Assembly (NCBI GenBank): GCA_025331435.1
Contig: JAIWNI010000178.1
Span: 1-32,215 of the forward strand
Direction: 5' to 3'
Source of the DNA: Choanephora cucurbitarum
Taxonomy: Eukaryota; Mucoromycota; Mucoromycetes; Mucorales; Choanephoraceae
Length of the DNA stretch: 32,215 bases
The notes under the pieces are model-generated. The model did no database searches. It saw only the letters and a program-made list of their open reading frames with translations, and was not told where the DNA came from. Made by a program: the position numbers and the translations under genes. The stretch's first letter is position 1; the number at the start of each line of letters is the position of its first letter. Shown one piece after another: positions 20,014 to 30,336 of this stretch.

Positions 20014-21590
20014 TTATTGTTGTTGGGTATTTCTCTTTCTAGAAAATTCAAATACTTCAGTAACAGCCTCTTTGAAGCATTGAAAGTTATAGTCAATAAG
20101 ACCGTGTTTCTCAAAATTATCTTGACGTAAAAGACAGATCAGCACCAACAGTCGATTGACTTCTCGCATATAAAGCACATCTCCGTTGTCCAACTTGATA
20201 AGGCTAGAAGCTTCTGCATCAGAAGAACCGTTTTGCTGTTGTTGCTCTTGGTGCTCTATCAATCTACGCTCCAGACTTTGTGCATCAGCATCCATATGTT
20301 CATGCTGATCAATAGAAACAGGTGTGTGCTGGCCATCCATCAATAAATTGGCATGATTGAATTCAGGTGTATCCGATAATGACAGATCATTTGGACTAAT
20401 TCCTTGTGCACTTCAAGATGTTAACATTGTGTAATTTATGATTATCATCTCTCCATCCCCTCTCTCTCTCTCGCGTTTCAAGAACTTGACTTTACCCATA
20501 AATGCACTCTACATCAATACAAACATCAATCATGTCTGAGCAAATCTCATAAGATTGCATATCCACAGGCGAACTATCAGTAGCAATATATATCTTTGTC
20601 AAAGTGTCAAACAAATAAGCTTTGTCAATCCCCGAATTCTAAAGGTACAATAAGTTCTCTATTGTCATTCGATCTTCTCAACAAGTACACTCACCATACA
20701 CAGCACATTGAGTAAGTTTTCGAGAGTAGCTAATTCTCGAATCAACTTTTGAATGATTTTGCTGAAAGCTTCATAGATTGAGTTGTCATAAATACTGGTA
20801 AGGTAGTAAGTCAAATGAATATTTTCCAGTTGCGCATCAGCCAAGGCATCGCTCATGCGCTGTTGAACATCGCGCTGTGTGTCGATTTTGTAATCATCCG
20901 ATAGACCATCCACTTTATGAATTAACACTTCGAATGTAATGTTTTGATTGGCACGATATGCACTTGTAACAGTAGTAAAGAGTCGATGCAATGCTTCGTT
21001 ATAATCATCCTGGGCATCAATGACAAAAATCAAAGCGCCTACTGTACTAAAGATTTCTTGAGGATCATAAGCCATTTCATCAAAGAAATCAATTTGACCA
21101 GGAAAATCCCAGATTTGAAAGTCAATAAATGAGCGCCTAAACAAATATGCATCTTAGTTCTCTCTCTTTCTCTTCAAGTTTTTTTTTTTGGCTTCCTACG
21201 TGATATCTTCTTTCTGTATTTTTGTAGTACTCTCTAGATATAGAGTGTCGTTAGGTGGCATTTTGCCAAACACAACACGCTGAATACTCGATTTTCCACT
21301 TCTATTAGCAGTTATTAGTATCCTCTAGCAAAACAAAGAGACAAGCAAATACAACAGAATTTACCTTTGAAGGCCCATAAGTAAAATTCGAGGCTTGTCA
21401 GACAAAACTTGGTCATCTAAAGTGTCGCTGTATTGTAGTCTATTTGAGTATCTCGCTTTCGGTAAAGTCTATTGCTGTCTTACTTTATATAATCCGAGTC
21501 ATTATTCGTAGTTTGATAGTCAAGCTAGATAACTGGTGTTACGGTCAAGTGCATCGATAAATGCAATATAACAAAACGACTTACATCCAT
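20014..21590 (-). CDS. GTR2: Rag-type GTPase, RagC/D-Gtr2 homologue
   Basis: Seven exons: 21590-21585 (ATGGAT), 21524-21484, 21439-21365, 21301-21200, 21136-20695, 20638-20496 and 20410-20014, all in phase, give 401 residues (human RagC 399). GTPase motifs: P-loop GLQRSGKSS at 38-46, assembled across the third intron; switch-[11 protein letters not shown] at 83-91, the RagC/D-Gtr2 hallmark; HKVDG at 148-152. The C-terminal roadblock-like domain follows ([20 protein letters not shown]), with a Gln/Asp-rich insertion ([16 protein letters not shown]) before the last helices. RagC/Gtr2 pairs with RagA/Gtr1 on the vacuole or lysosome and recruits TORC1 in response to amino acids. It starts 99 bp from the stop of the PROPPIN gene upstream, same strand. 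The first two exons rest on splice logic because no ATG is in frame in exon two. Confidence 0.95.
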
Positions 21591-21689
21591 TGTATGCGCA
21601 CAAAAAAAATATATAGAGAAAGAAAAAGAGCCAAAAAGAAATAATACATACAAAAAATAACTTTATTAGACAAAACCGAGCTATTGTGA

Positions 21690-23289
21690 CTACTGCTCCC
21701 TTTTTAAAAATCGAACAAAGGATTCTCGCGTGCATTCACCACCCATCCTTGGATCAAAGTAGAACTTGTAACAGCTACCATCTGCACAAATAGCTAACAT
21801 AGATAAATCCTCTGTTAGGCCTACTTATCATACCCATATATATATATGTGTGTGTGTATGTGTGTGTCTATGTAACCATATGTGCATACACATACACACA
21901 GATATACATAAAACAGATAGCATTATCTCAATTTACCTGTAAATGAATTTTTTTGTGTTCCAAAGGCAACTAAACACCGACTTTCAGTTGCGATTTTTGC
22001 ATGAGCAAAACTCCACTCCGAACTAAAATATTTAGGTAATAAGTCCTTCATGAAACTAAGAGCACTACCTCGATTACCAGTCGTTGTAAGCCCATAGCTA
22101 GTAGGCGACTGGGTCGGATAGACCACCACTTCGCCATAAGTTGGTCCGCGAGGCTTATGATCTATGTGCGTGACAACAGAGGGATCCAAATTGAAAACAT
22201 GAATGGTACCCTTATCAGATGACACACACAATCGAGTCGATTCTTGATTGAATGCAATTGAATAGATTTCTGCTCTATCCATGCCTCTTCTAAGCTCATG
22301 CAAGAGTGTACCAGTAGATGTATTGAAGACACGGATAAGCGTGCCTTTGTCACTTGATGTAGCACATCTTGATCCATCTGCATTCAGTGCTATACAGCTT
22401 AGTTTGCCTGAATGTGCTGATATGATACTAACGTTGATAGACCGCCGTGTTGTGTTACTGGAATAATCTTGTGCAGGTAATGAGGGCGAAAAGGGGCTGT
22501 CTGATTCACCCACGGATATATAATAGCCTAACGAGTTTAGATCAATAATCTGTAAGTGACCTTTTTGTCTGCTGGGAATAACAAGAATGGCATGATTGTG
22601 AGACGTTGAGACAGCTGCAAGTCCTATAAAGTGGTTACTTTTGTTATTCGTATCATAGAGAATTGATATAACAAAAAAAATAAAGAGGACAAGAGAAGAA
22701 GGGCTTATGTTGTCACATACCTCTTTCATTATCACAAGTTTCAAAGGTATGTAATAGCTGTGGAGGCAGACTAAAATGATAAACAAATACTTTGTTTTGC
22801 AATATCACTGTAAGCCTAAAACAATAAAATAAGAACAAAGGTATTTAAGTCTCGCTATTTTCTAATAGACTGTACCGATCTCTTCTTAGCTTGACACTTC
22901 TAACCTCACTCTTGTATTCCAATTCCAACACTGGCTTTCCTTTCATACTATCATAAATGATGACTTTATTCGGTGGATATCTTGGATTTCTTCCACCTCC
23001 CACCAAGGCTAGATAGTTCGTACGGTAAAGCATTTCAACAATTGCGATGCCACCTTCATCTGACTCTAAGTTGAAGTAATGAGAGTATATGAATAAAAGC
23101 CTTAAGATAGAATGAGTCCTTTCTTTAGAACAACATACCATCTCTTGCTTGTTCAATCAGTGGCTCACAGTTATAGACTCGAAAGCCAGTATCAAGACCC
23201 ACAGCAAAACAGCCATAATCTTGGTTAAAACCAGCGTACAAGAGCCCTGGTGCGTCGTTAGCAGTTGGTGAGGTTTTTGAAAGATTCAT
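21690..23289 (-). CDS. PROPPIN family beta-propeller (Atg18/Hsv2/WIPI-type) autophagy protein
   Basis: Five exons (23289-23139, 23065-22876, 22815-22721, 22623-21937, 21793-21690) give 408 residues. Features in order: [20 protein letters not shown] (first blade), [45 protein letters not shown], the phosphoinositide-binding LRRG at 256-259 in [31 protein letters not shown], and a C-terminal blade ending [18 protein letters not shown] rather than FRRG, and the [11 protein letters not shown] after it, point to the WIPI3/WIPI4-Hsv2 branch, but I cannot exclude Atg18. PROPPINs bind PI3P and PI(3,5)P2 on autophagic and vacuolar membranes. The last intron (143 nt) is longer than the others and contains a TG/TA microsatellite. 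The neighbour RagC lies 99 bp downstream. Looks intact. Confidence 0.93.
21838..21912. repeat. TA/TG dinucleotide microsatellite inside a PROPPIN intron
   Basis: Alternating TATA, TGTG and CACA blocks fill about half of the last PROPPIN intron (21794-21936). Copy-number change here would not alter coding but makes this the longest intron of the gene. Confidence 0.8.
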
Positions 23290-23616
23290 GGCGATTAAAC
23301 GTCGTTTGTTTTGAAAAGAAAAGAAAAAGAAAAGCAAATAAAGTCAGCAAGCAACCAATTACTATATTTGGAGCTTCGATTTTTAAACAAGTGTCGGTTT
23401 CTGCATGAAATGATATAATGCACGCCAGCAACCTTCGACTTCCTTTCATATTTCTTGTTGATGCAAAAAAAAACTATAAAAGACACTAGTAAAATACAAC
23501 CCAATCATATTTTATGAAGTAAAGATAGGTTTATTTTGATTGTGTTAGTACAGACAAAGAAAAGAACGAGTCAAGATGAAAAGGGAAATAAATAAATAAA
23601 GAAAGAAAGAAAGAAA

Positions 23617-23657
<41 letters not shown>

Positions 23658-23668
23658 AGAAAAAAAAA
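23290..23668. repeat. Intergenic region ending in an AAAG microsatellite
   Basis: The sequence upstream of the PROPPIN start is AT-rich with no gene. From about 23587 to 23668 it becomes an AAAG/AAAT tetranucleotide array followed by an A-run and GGGGGAGGGGG. The left arm of the inverted duplication can be followed down to 23669, because its mirror copy reaches the window end there. Whether the arm extends through this microsatellite cannot be seen. Confidence 0.75.
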
Positions 23669-23821
23669 GGGGGAGGGGGAAAGAAAGAGAGTAGAACATA
23701 TGCTAAATTGAAGCCCATGTTCTGCCAATGAAAAAAAAAATATAATAATACTACGAGCACTAAGTTGTCTCTGGTTGCATGTTCCTTGTCTGAATCAAAT
23801 GGTTTTCTTTTCTTCTTATAG

Positions 23822-24682
23822 TTAAGCGGAAAATGTTAGAGGGATATTATGGCCATTTGTAATACTACTGCCACTGCCACTGCCACCAACGCTACCTGAA
23901 GCACTTGCGGTGCCTTTAAGATCAACATTATCGCCAGTAGTAACTTGACCTGTGGAGCCGGGTGCAGATAAACGTCCCAATCTGCTAAAGTATGGAGGAG
24001 CAACTTCAACGATACTCTCGAGATCTTCAAAATCTACATAGTCGCGAGCAAAAATAGCGTTGCGTTCTTCATCTTGTGGGTTCTTTTTCGACTCGCTTGC
24101 AGCATCGACTGCGTTAATACCACCGTTAGTAGCTCCTGTAATCCCGCCTCCAGCAGCACCTTGAATGCCACCAATAAAACTGCCGCCAGCAGCTTCAAGA
24201 GCGTTTCCTTTTTCAATACCAGGCTCGCCTCCAACATTATAACCTTCAGTTCCTCCTGCAGCAAAGCCACCGACTCCGCCTCCTACGATACCCATGACAG
24301 AGCTAACATCAGTACCGGCAATTTCCGTAACACCATGACCAAGGCCTTTGTTCTGCAACTGTGCAGCTGTACCGCCAAAGGTTTCACCAATCTTCTCGCC
24401 AATATAGCCACCAACATCATTGCCTGCGTGAGTACCAGCTACGGCTCCTTTGTTACCATCCGAAAGTGCTTCATCGATTTCATTATATTCGAATTGACGC
24501 TTGGCTTTGCGTCTCAAGCTGGTTGCCATCAGAGAACGCTTTGACTGTCCAGGAAGGAGGTAGTTGGTGACACCACCATTATCAAACTTGGCCGCAACAG
24601 AGTTGATGGGTGAGCCGCTGACAGTATTGAGGCCGATGAGGCAGATGACAGAAGCGATGCTTATAAGGCTGAAACTATGCAT
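23822..24682 (-). CDS. Secreted glycine-zipper protein, intact copy
   Basis: One exon of 286 residues. Residues 1-23 form a signal peptide (ISIASVICLIGLNTVSG). Two dibasic Kex2-like sites follow, KR at 48-49 and RRKAKR at 57-62, suggesting a propeptide. From about 76 to 190 Gly recurs in G-x-x-x-G spacing (GAVAGTHAGNDVGGYIGEKI, VGGGVGGFAAGGTEG, GGIQGAAGGGITGA), a glycine-zipper pattern known in membrane-inserting or self-assembling proteins. Residues about 205-235 are charged, and a Gly/Ser-rich tail ends PLTFSA. No Cys is present after the signal. I do not recognise a family; a cell-wall, surface-assembly or secreted role is inferred only from composition. A TATATAA motif lies 94-100 bp upstream. 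A frameshifted mirror copy lies at 31201-32062. Confidence 0.82.
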   Translation of the reverse strand: MHSFSLISIASVICLIGLNTVSGSPINSVAAKFDNGGVTNYLLPGQSKRSLMATSLRRKAKRQFEYNEIDEALSDGNKGAVAGTHAGNDVGGYIGEKIGETFGGTAAQLQNKGLGHGVTEIAGTDVSSVMGIVGGGVGGFAAGGTEGYNVGGEPGIEKGNALEAAGGSFIGGIQGAAGGGITGATNGGINAVDAASESKKNPQDEERNAIFARDYVDFEDLESIVEVAPPYFSRLGRLSAPGSTGQVTTGDNVDLKGTASASGSVGGSGSGSSITNGHNIPLTFSA

Positions 24683-24775
24683 TTTACTGATAATTGGTTT
24701 GAACCCGTCTGATAGAAACGAAAAAAGAAAGTAAGAAAGAGATAACGTTGGATCTGTATCTTTTCACCTGCCCCT

Positions 24776-24782
24776 TTATATA
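24776..24782 (-). promoter_or_regulatory. TATA box of the left glycine-zipper gene
   Basis: TATATAA on the minus strand, 94-100 bp upstream of the ATG at 24682, followed by a GC-poor leader with CT-rich patches. The position and sequence fit a TATA-driven gene. An identical motif occurs in the other arm. Confidence 0.55.
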
Positions 24783-24870
24783 TCTGCTTTTGTGTGCTGT
24801 TGCTGTTGTTGTTGTTATTATTATTGCTATTTTTTTTATTTGCTGCCGCTAGTGGAAGAGCATGCTGTAT

Positions 24871-25051
24871 TGTACTGTGCTGTGCTGTGCTGTGCTGTGC
24901 TTGCTGTGCTGTGCTGTGCTGTGCTGTGCTGTGTTGTGCTGTGTTGTGTTGTGTTGTGTTGTGTTGTGTTGTGTTGTGTTGTGTTGTGTTGTGTTGTGTT
25001 GTGTTGTGTTGTGTTGTGTTGTGTTGTGTTGTGTTGTGTTGTGTTGTGTTG
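24871..25051. repeat. TGTGC/TGTGT pentanucleotide array, left arm
   Basis: About 35 tandem pentamers. TGTGC units lie next to the gene and TGTGT units farther away, with one TTGC interruption near 24901. It sits about 190-370 bp upstream of the glycine-zipper ATG. Long open frames through it on both strands are artefacts of a repeat whose unit avoids stops. Confidence 0.95.
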
Positions 25052-25550
25052 GATTTGTTTTGACATTGCTTATTGTATTTAATATATGTACACACGCATA
25101 CACACATATATACATATATACACACATATATACATGTATAAATAGATGTAAACAGATCCCTGGGGTCAATTGAAAGTTTGCATAAACATCTGTCTGCCCT
25201 ATCACGCTTGCACCAAACTCATAAAAGACTGAGAGACAGCTTCCCTCAAGCAACAGACAGCATGAAGTACAAGTACGGAAAACAGCAGATGTCGATGACT
25301 TGTTCATGATGATTGTATGTCATTGATGGTTGCGTTTATTTGTTTTAGATTTGCAGATGCACACACATAAATAGACATAGAAACGCAGATACATGTATAG
25401 TTTATTCTTTCTTTAGTTTTCATCCGCTAATTACTTCAGTATATCATAAAGACATGAAAAATCTATTGGTCATAAATACATATACAAGTACATATACAAG
25501 CGCTGTTTGTTTTTACTAGCTGTTATGATCAAAAGGTGGGCTACTTGCTG

Positions 25551-25626
25551 CTTGTTGTCGCTGTTGTCGCTGTTGTCGCTGTTGTCGCTGTTGTCGCTGT
25601 TGTCGCTGTTGTCGCTGTTGTCGCTG
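25551..25626. repeat. Nine-bp tandem array (CTGTTGTCG), left arm
   Basis: Eight head-to-tail copies of a 9-bp unit with no spacers. It has the same copy number in the right arm. Confidence 0.93.
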
Positions 25627-25963
25627 ATTTTAGCATATATTTGTTGTTTTGTTTATCCATTTCTTTGCTGTTTCCCTTTTGTCGCTTCTTTTCTTTCCAA
25701 TGTACTGTAAACACATCGAAGATCATTGTATGCATACTATGAAATCACCAGATGCATAACATGCGCTTGCTTGATCAGCATAAACCCGTATATCTTAAAT
25801 CAGTAGTATGCAGCGATCTGCATGCAGAAAAAGGGTAAACAAATGTTCCAAACTGTTTAGAGCTAAAACTACTCTTGCTTGGTCCTTTCTATTTGCCTTT
25901 TCTGTATATCATTTCTTCTTTCCCCCTTTCTTTCTTTTCTTGTCAACTTGGTTTGTCAAAAGA

Positions 25964-25964
25964 G

Positions 25965-26063
<99 letters not shown>

Positions 26064-26064
26064 G
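25964..26064. repeat. GATA tetranucleotide array, left arm
   Basis: About 25 GATA units. The right arm has about 20, the largest difference between the arms. It lies about 210-310 bp upstream of the small secreted-protein gene at 26275. GATA clusters can bind GATA factors, but a simple microsatellite is the default reading. Confidence 0.93.
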
Positions 26065-26274
26065 AGAGAGAATATATGCGTCTTTCAAGGTAGGAAGAAA
26101 GAGAGAGAAGACGAAGCAACTTTTACTTTGATGCCTTATAGAGAGCATTTTGCATATAGTTGGCGCTTTATCTTTCCTTATCGATAACTCATTCATTTAT
26201 GCAGACGCGCACAAAACAAACAAGAGCCAAAGAAGCTCAGAAAGAAAGCACACGAAAGAAAGCAAATGAGTACA

Positions 26275-26552
26275 ATGCGGCAACTGTGCAGTTTTTTTGG
26301 AGTTTCATATCTCTTGCTTGTTGCTTCTTCTTCGATATTGTGTGCTTGCAAACAGAACTGTTCAATAGCTTTAAACGAATGCTTAAACCATAAGTGTAAG
26401 AACCGCAGTATTTTATTTGTGATAGCACACGGGAAGAATCCTCTTTCTTTGCCTTCTTTATAGCTACGTATCATTTCTCTGTTAGCGATATGAAGGAAAG
26501 TGGAAGATTAGCATCAAATAACACTTCGAGTAATGGATATGCGAATCCTTGA
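26275..26552 (+). CDS. Small secreted Cys-containing protein, spans the duplication edge
   Basis: Exons 26275-26395 and 26464-26552, with a GTAAGA donor and a pyrimidine-rich TATAG acceptor (68-nt intron), give 69 residues. An in-frame ATG at 26266 would add three. Residues 1-24 form a signal peptide (FFGVSYLLLVASSSILCA). The mature part begins CKQNCSIALNEC, with C-x3-C-x6-C spacing, then NHK and a Ser/Asn-rich tail ending NGYANP. Without splicing the frame is also open to 26463 (GKNPLSLPSL end), so the intron is probable, not proven. The inner edge of the inverted arm (26288) falls inside codon five, so only the start of this gene is in the right arm. It is divergent from the glycine-zipper gene, 1.6 kb apart. 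No family is recognised. Confidence 0.5.
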
Positions 26553-29500
26553 TAGAAGGGAACCAAAAGGAAACAGTAATACTAACTTTGGGTATATCTG
26601 CGTTATTTTACTTAGAGAAAGTGAATATAGAGCTTGTGTACATGAAAAACTTCAGACCATTCGATACCAAGTCGTTTTTAGTTAATAAGCTTTTACTTTC
26701 AGTTTACTACCCATTCAACTTAAGTTTGGTCTAGCGTGATTGAATCTCAAGCCAATGCTTGCTTAGTGTTTCCTAAAATTATAAGAAGAAAAAAGAGAAT
26801 GAGCTGTTGCAGTGGCAATTCAAGCCAGCAGTTTGCAACAAACTAAGAGATGTTGCTGTTAATGTTAGAATAAATGCTAACATCTCTTCCCACTACTAAG
26901 ACATATCGACAGCCTGATTACATTTACTCTCAGCAACGGCAAAAATTCAAAACAGGATATCACTAGAAAAAAAGTCTAGATAAGCAATTCGCTAAAAGTA
27001 AAGAGCCGAAAACGAATTTGTGAGATGCATCATACAGCAGGTACAGCAATTCAACACAAGACGCTAAACTTGCAGTTAAATCAAGTCTCCTTACAATGAC
27101 AATTATGAACAGCTACCTGAACATTTACGTAAGCTTTATTTATCTTTTGATTCAACACAGACAGTATAAGCAGTCCAGTTGTGCTTTCCTCTTACTCTTA
27201 GCTTTTATCAATAAGAACTTGGAGATACGATTAGCATTAAATTTTCCATTCTGCATATCTGAATGCGCTGTTTTGACCTTTACAACTCCATTTTAGCCTC
27301 GGGATACGCCAAATGAGAATGTTACTACTTTTTGCATCTCTAAGTTTTTATCGCTACTTTGCTTCTTCTTAATATTAAAAAATTGCAACATTTCAAATCA
27401 ACCGTATCATCTGCCTCAGTCAATAATGTCATTCTGTGTCTTGGTTAGCAATAGCTCTTGATCAAGTGCAAAAAGCAGTTGAGAACAAAGTCGAGTGACA
27501 AAAAATCGAAATCCTTTTAAATTGTGTTAGAAGTATTTCTGTCAATACATTGAAATTCATCAGACTAAGAAAAATTCAAACAGAATTTTCAACACTGTAA
27601 CTGCATTACTTTCAGGTGAAAAAGAAGTATTTTAAACACGAATAGATTTTCATATAGCTTCGCCTGTAGTCTATATTGCGATGCTTCTTTTTAAGAAAAA
27701 ATAGCTGCCCTTTTAAAAATCAAATATAGTACGGTTATCCCCCGTTTTAGGGAATAGTTTTGGTGTCCTCGACACTGTTCCCTATTTCTCAAAATAATAG
27801 CAGGGAATGTTCAGAGCTAATCAAACTTTGGTTTCCTCAGGAGTGCTCCCTAAATCATTCCCTAAATTGGGGGATGGCTATAACTAAATCAACATTACGC
27901 TATTATGATTTTTGTCTAATACGACCGGCTATGACCTCTAGTAATATGTTAGGAGTAGGGCTCAAACATCTAGTATAATCTCGCCTTCTTCACAAACACT
28001 TCACCTAGTATCCTTTTATTTCTTTGGGGTAGACTATCTGTAGCGGAATTATGGTGGTGACAACAAGAATTTTTTAAGCTTTTATCTATGCTGTGGTATA
28101 AATATCATCATATCCTTTGTTGTCAATACAATAGCTGGGCAGCTAACATAAAAGAAGCAACTGACTCAAAACAGGCTCAAAGTCCTATTTGAGCTACAAG
28201 ATAATTTGCAAAATGAACTAAGATGAGAATTTAGAGAAGTTGCGTGTACAGTTTGAATAGTAAAAGTTAGTTTCGTTATTACAGATCTTATGAAAAAGAT
28301 TTTTTAGTAGCAGAATGATGTAGTAGATACTTTTATTCAGCGCCGGTAACTTTTTGGCTTATAAGTATAAATCTTTTTGTCTTGTATTATTATGCCAATC
28401 ATAAACGAAACATAATATGAAATATCAGCCATCATATATTTGAGTAGATGGTAAATCATATTCGAAAATACCCGTAATCAGAATGATTAGTAGTGTTATA
28501 GAGATAGATAATGTTAGAACAGATATTTGATCAGATGTAAATAAATCTATCCTACAGATCAATGACAGTTTGACTTTCTTTCCTGATTTAAAACAAACGA
28601 GAAGCTAGTTTCAAAAAGTGCTTGTGTTACTTGTAGTTTGTCCTTCTATTTCTTAAATGTGTAGCTTTTGATGTTTTGGAACGCAGAAAAAAAAGATACA
28701 TGGCAGATAGAGAGTAGTTTGGGAATATTTTTGTTTTCTGTTCCCATCATTTCAAGCATCGTTTTTTCTGCGCTAGTCTTTGTCTTGAACAAACTAAATG
28801 CGTGGATTTATGTTTTTTGCCTTATATTACCACTATGTCACTTTCAAACTTCCTTAGCCTATTTGCTTTGTTTCATCCAAGAAATATAGAGCTTACAATC
28901 CTTTGTTAGGTTTGCCATTTTTACAGTGCTCTGAAATTATATCATGTACTAGGATTGCTTATTATTCGCGTTTTCATTTTGTTATGGATAATAAATCGCA
29001 ATTATAACTTATGCACTAGTTTTAGGTTAGCTTAATTAATGGTTTGATTAATTGGCTCATGATGATGGAATGGTGTATATCTTTACCGTGAACGTGTCCT
29101 TCAAAATTTTTGATCTTCAAATGCATCAAGCGTCTGATGCCATTTATTCCTACTCTGATCCTCCGCATAGCTGGCACTAAGATATCTGATCGAGTCCTCA
29201 TAATTGTGCGAATCCTGAATATATACTGTATATCTAAATTGCCAGAACATCTGAATAGTTTTTCTCTTGCATTTTTCATTTTACTCTTTCTTCGTATTTT
29301 ATTTAAACAGACAATAGTTTATAGCTATATAGCCTCTTATGCCGATCATTTTCTAGAGACAGTTTTAGTAATTCAATTACAATGCTATGTACAATTCTAA
29401 AAGCATATGTGTTTCAAAAATATTTTAAAAAGCACTTTTTCGTTTGAAGAAAAATGACAGAACTTCAGCCAAGAGCTATAAAGCAAAAATGGAGCGAAGC

Positions 29501-29617
29501 ATAATACTTTGGCAAGACCAAAACCAAATCCACTACTTTTGGTTTTGAACATTCCTTTATTGAATATCATTGTGTTGCGACATTTCTTTCTCTTTTTCGT
29601 CTCAACTACTACTACTA
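26553..29617. other. Spacer between the inverted arms, no gene recognised
   Basis: AT-rich, unique sequence. Open frames are short and T-rich (for example 28668-28889, a run of hydrophobic residues without family features). A 149-bp MITE lies at 27732-27880. No transposase, integrase or reverse transcriptase was seen, so the arms do not look like long termini of an autonomous transposon. The right edge at 29617/29618 is preceded by a short CTA triplet run (ACTACTACTACAC). Confidence 0.45.
27732..27880. mobile_element. Small MITE with TA duplication
   Basis: Imperfect terminal inverted repeats of about 28 bp (CGGTTATCCCCC at the left; TAGCCATCCCCC read inward from the right) share ATCCCCC, TTTAGGGAAT and TTT. 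TA lies immediately outside each end (27730-27731 and 27881-27882). Internal words such as TTCCCTA and AGGGAAT recur. It is non-coding. Size and target site fit a Tc1/mariner-type MITE unrelated in sequence to the hairpin at 72-290. Confidence 0.65.
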
Positions 29618-29842
29618 CACAGTTGCCGCATTGTACTCATTTGCTTTCTTTCGTGTGCTTTCTTTCTGAGCTTCTTTGGCTCTTGTTTGTTTTTGTGCGC
29701 GTCTGCATAAATGAATGAGTTATCGATAAGGAAAGATAAAGCGCCAACTATATGCAAAATGCTCTCTATAAGGCATCAAAGTAAAAGTTGCTTCGTCTTC
29801 TCTCTCTTTCTTCCTACCTTGAAAGACGCATATATTCTCTCT

Positions 29843-29843
29843 C

Positions 29844-29922
<79 letters not shown>

Positions 29923-29923
29923 C
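29843..29923. repeat. TATC array, right arm
   Basis: Complement of the left GATA array, with about 20 units instead of 25. Confidence 0.93.
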
Positions 29924-30260
29924 TCTTTTGACAAACCAAGTTGACAAGAAAAGAAAGAAAGGGGGAAAGAAGAAATGATATACAGAAAAGGCAAATAGAA
30001 AGGACCAAGCAAGAGTAGTTTTAGCTCTAAACAGTTTGGAACATTTGTTTACCCTTTTTCTGCATGCAGATCGCTGCATACTACTGATTTAAGATATACG
30101 GGTTTATGCTGATCAAGCAAGCGCATGTTATGCATCTGGTGATTTCATAGTATGCATACAATGATCTTCGATGTGTTTACAGTACATTGGAAAGAAAAGA
30201 AGCGACAAAAGGGAAACAGCAAAGAAATGGATAAACAAAACAACAAATATATGCTAAAAT

Positions 30261-30336
30261 CAGCGACAACAGCGACAACAGCGACAACAGCGACAACAGC
30301 GACAACAGCGACAACAGCGACAACAGCGACAACAAG
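30261..30336. repeat. Nine-bp tandem array, right arm
   Basis: Eight copies of CGACAACAG, the complement of the left array, with the same copy number. Confidence 0.93.

Larger units (their letters stand above)
23669..26288 (+). repeat. Left arm of a long inverted duplication (at least 2.6 kb)
   Basis: Reverse-complement matching to 29618-32215 holds over the whole arm. Paired coordinates sum to 55884 near the outer end, 55883 at the gene start, 55887 beyond the pentanucleotide array, and 55907 beyond the GATA array. So the arms differ by one T, one 4-nt and one 20-nt length change, and I saw no substitution in the stretches compared by eye. The inner edge is sharp at 26288: the shared word TGCGGCAACTGTG ends there. 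The arm contains a whole glycine-zipper gene, its repeat-rich upstream region, and the first codons of the gene at 26275. Confidence 0.93.

Noticed and set aside
23531..23760. Phe/Ser/Leu-rich minus-strand frames over the AAAG microsatellite
   Set aside because: Simple-sequence translation without family features.
24074..24570. Plus-strand Cys/Ser-rich frames opposite the glycine-zipper gene
   Set aside because: Complement of Gly/Ala codons; the minus strand has signal peptide, start, stop and TATA box.
24792..25307. Several long open frames through the pentanucleotide array (and 30580-31222 in the other arm)
   Set aside because: The five-base unit contains no stop in any frame, so open frames are automatic. 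They end soon after the repeat and show no independent protein features.
25551..25626. CRISPR-like array
   Set aside because: Units are contiguous, 9 bp long and have no spacers; the window is eukaryotic.
25507..25742. Leu/Ser- or Ala/Val-rich frames across the 9-bp array (and mirror at 30145-30380)
   Set aside because: A 9-bp tandem unit without stops gives repetitive peptides on both strands; no start context or family.
28668..28889. Small hydrophobic membrane protein in the spacer
   Set aside because: T-rich sequence yields hydrophobic codons by chance; no start context, intron or family support.
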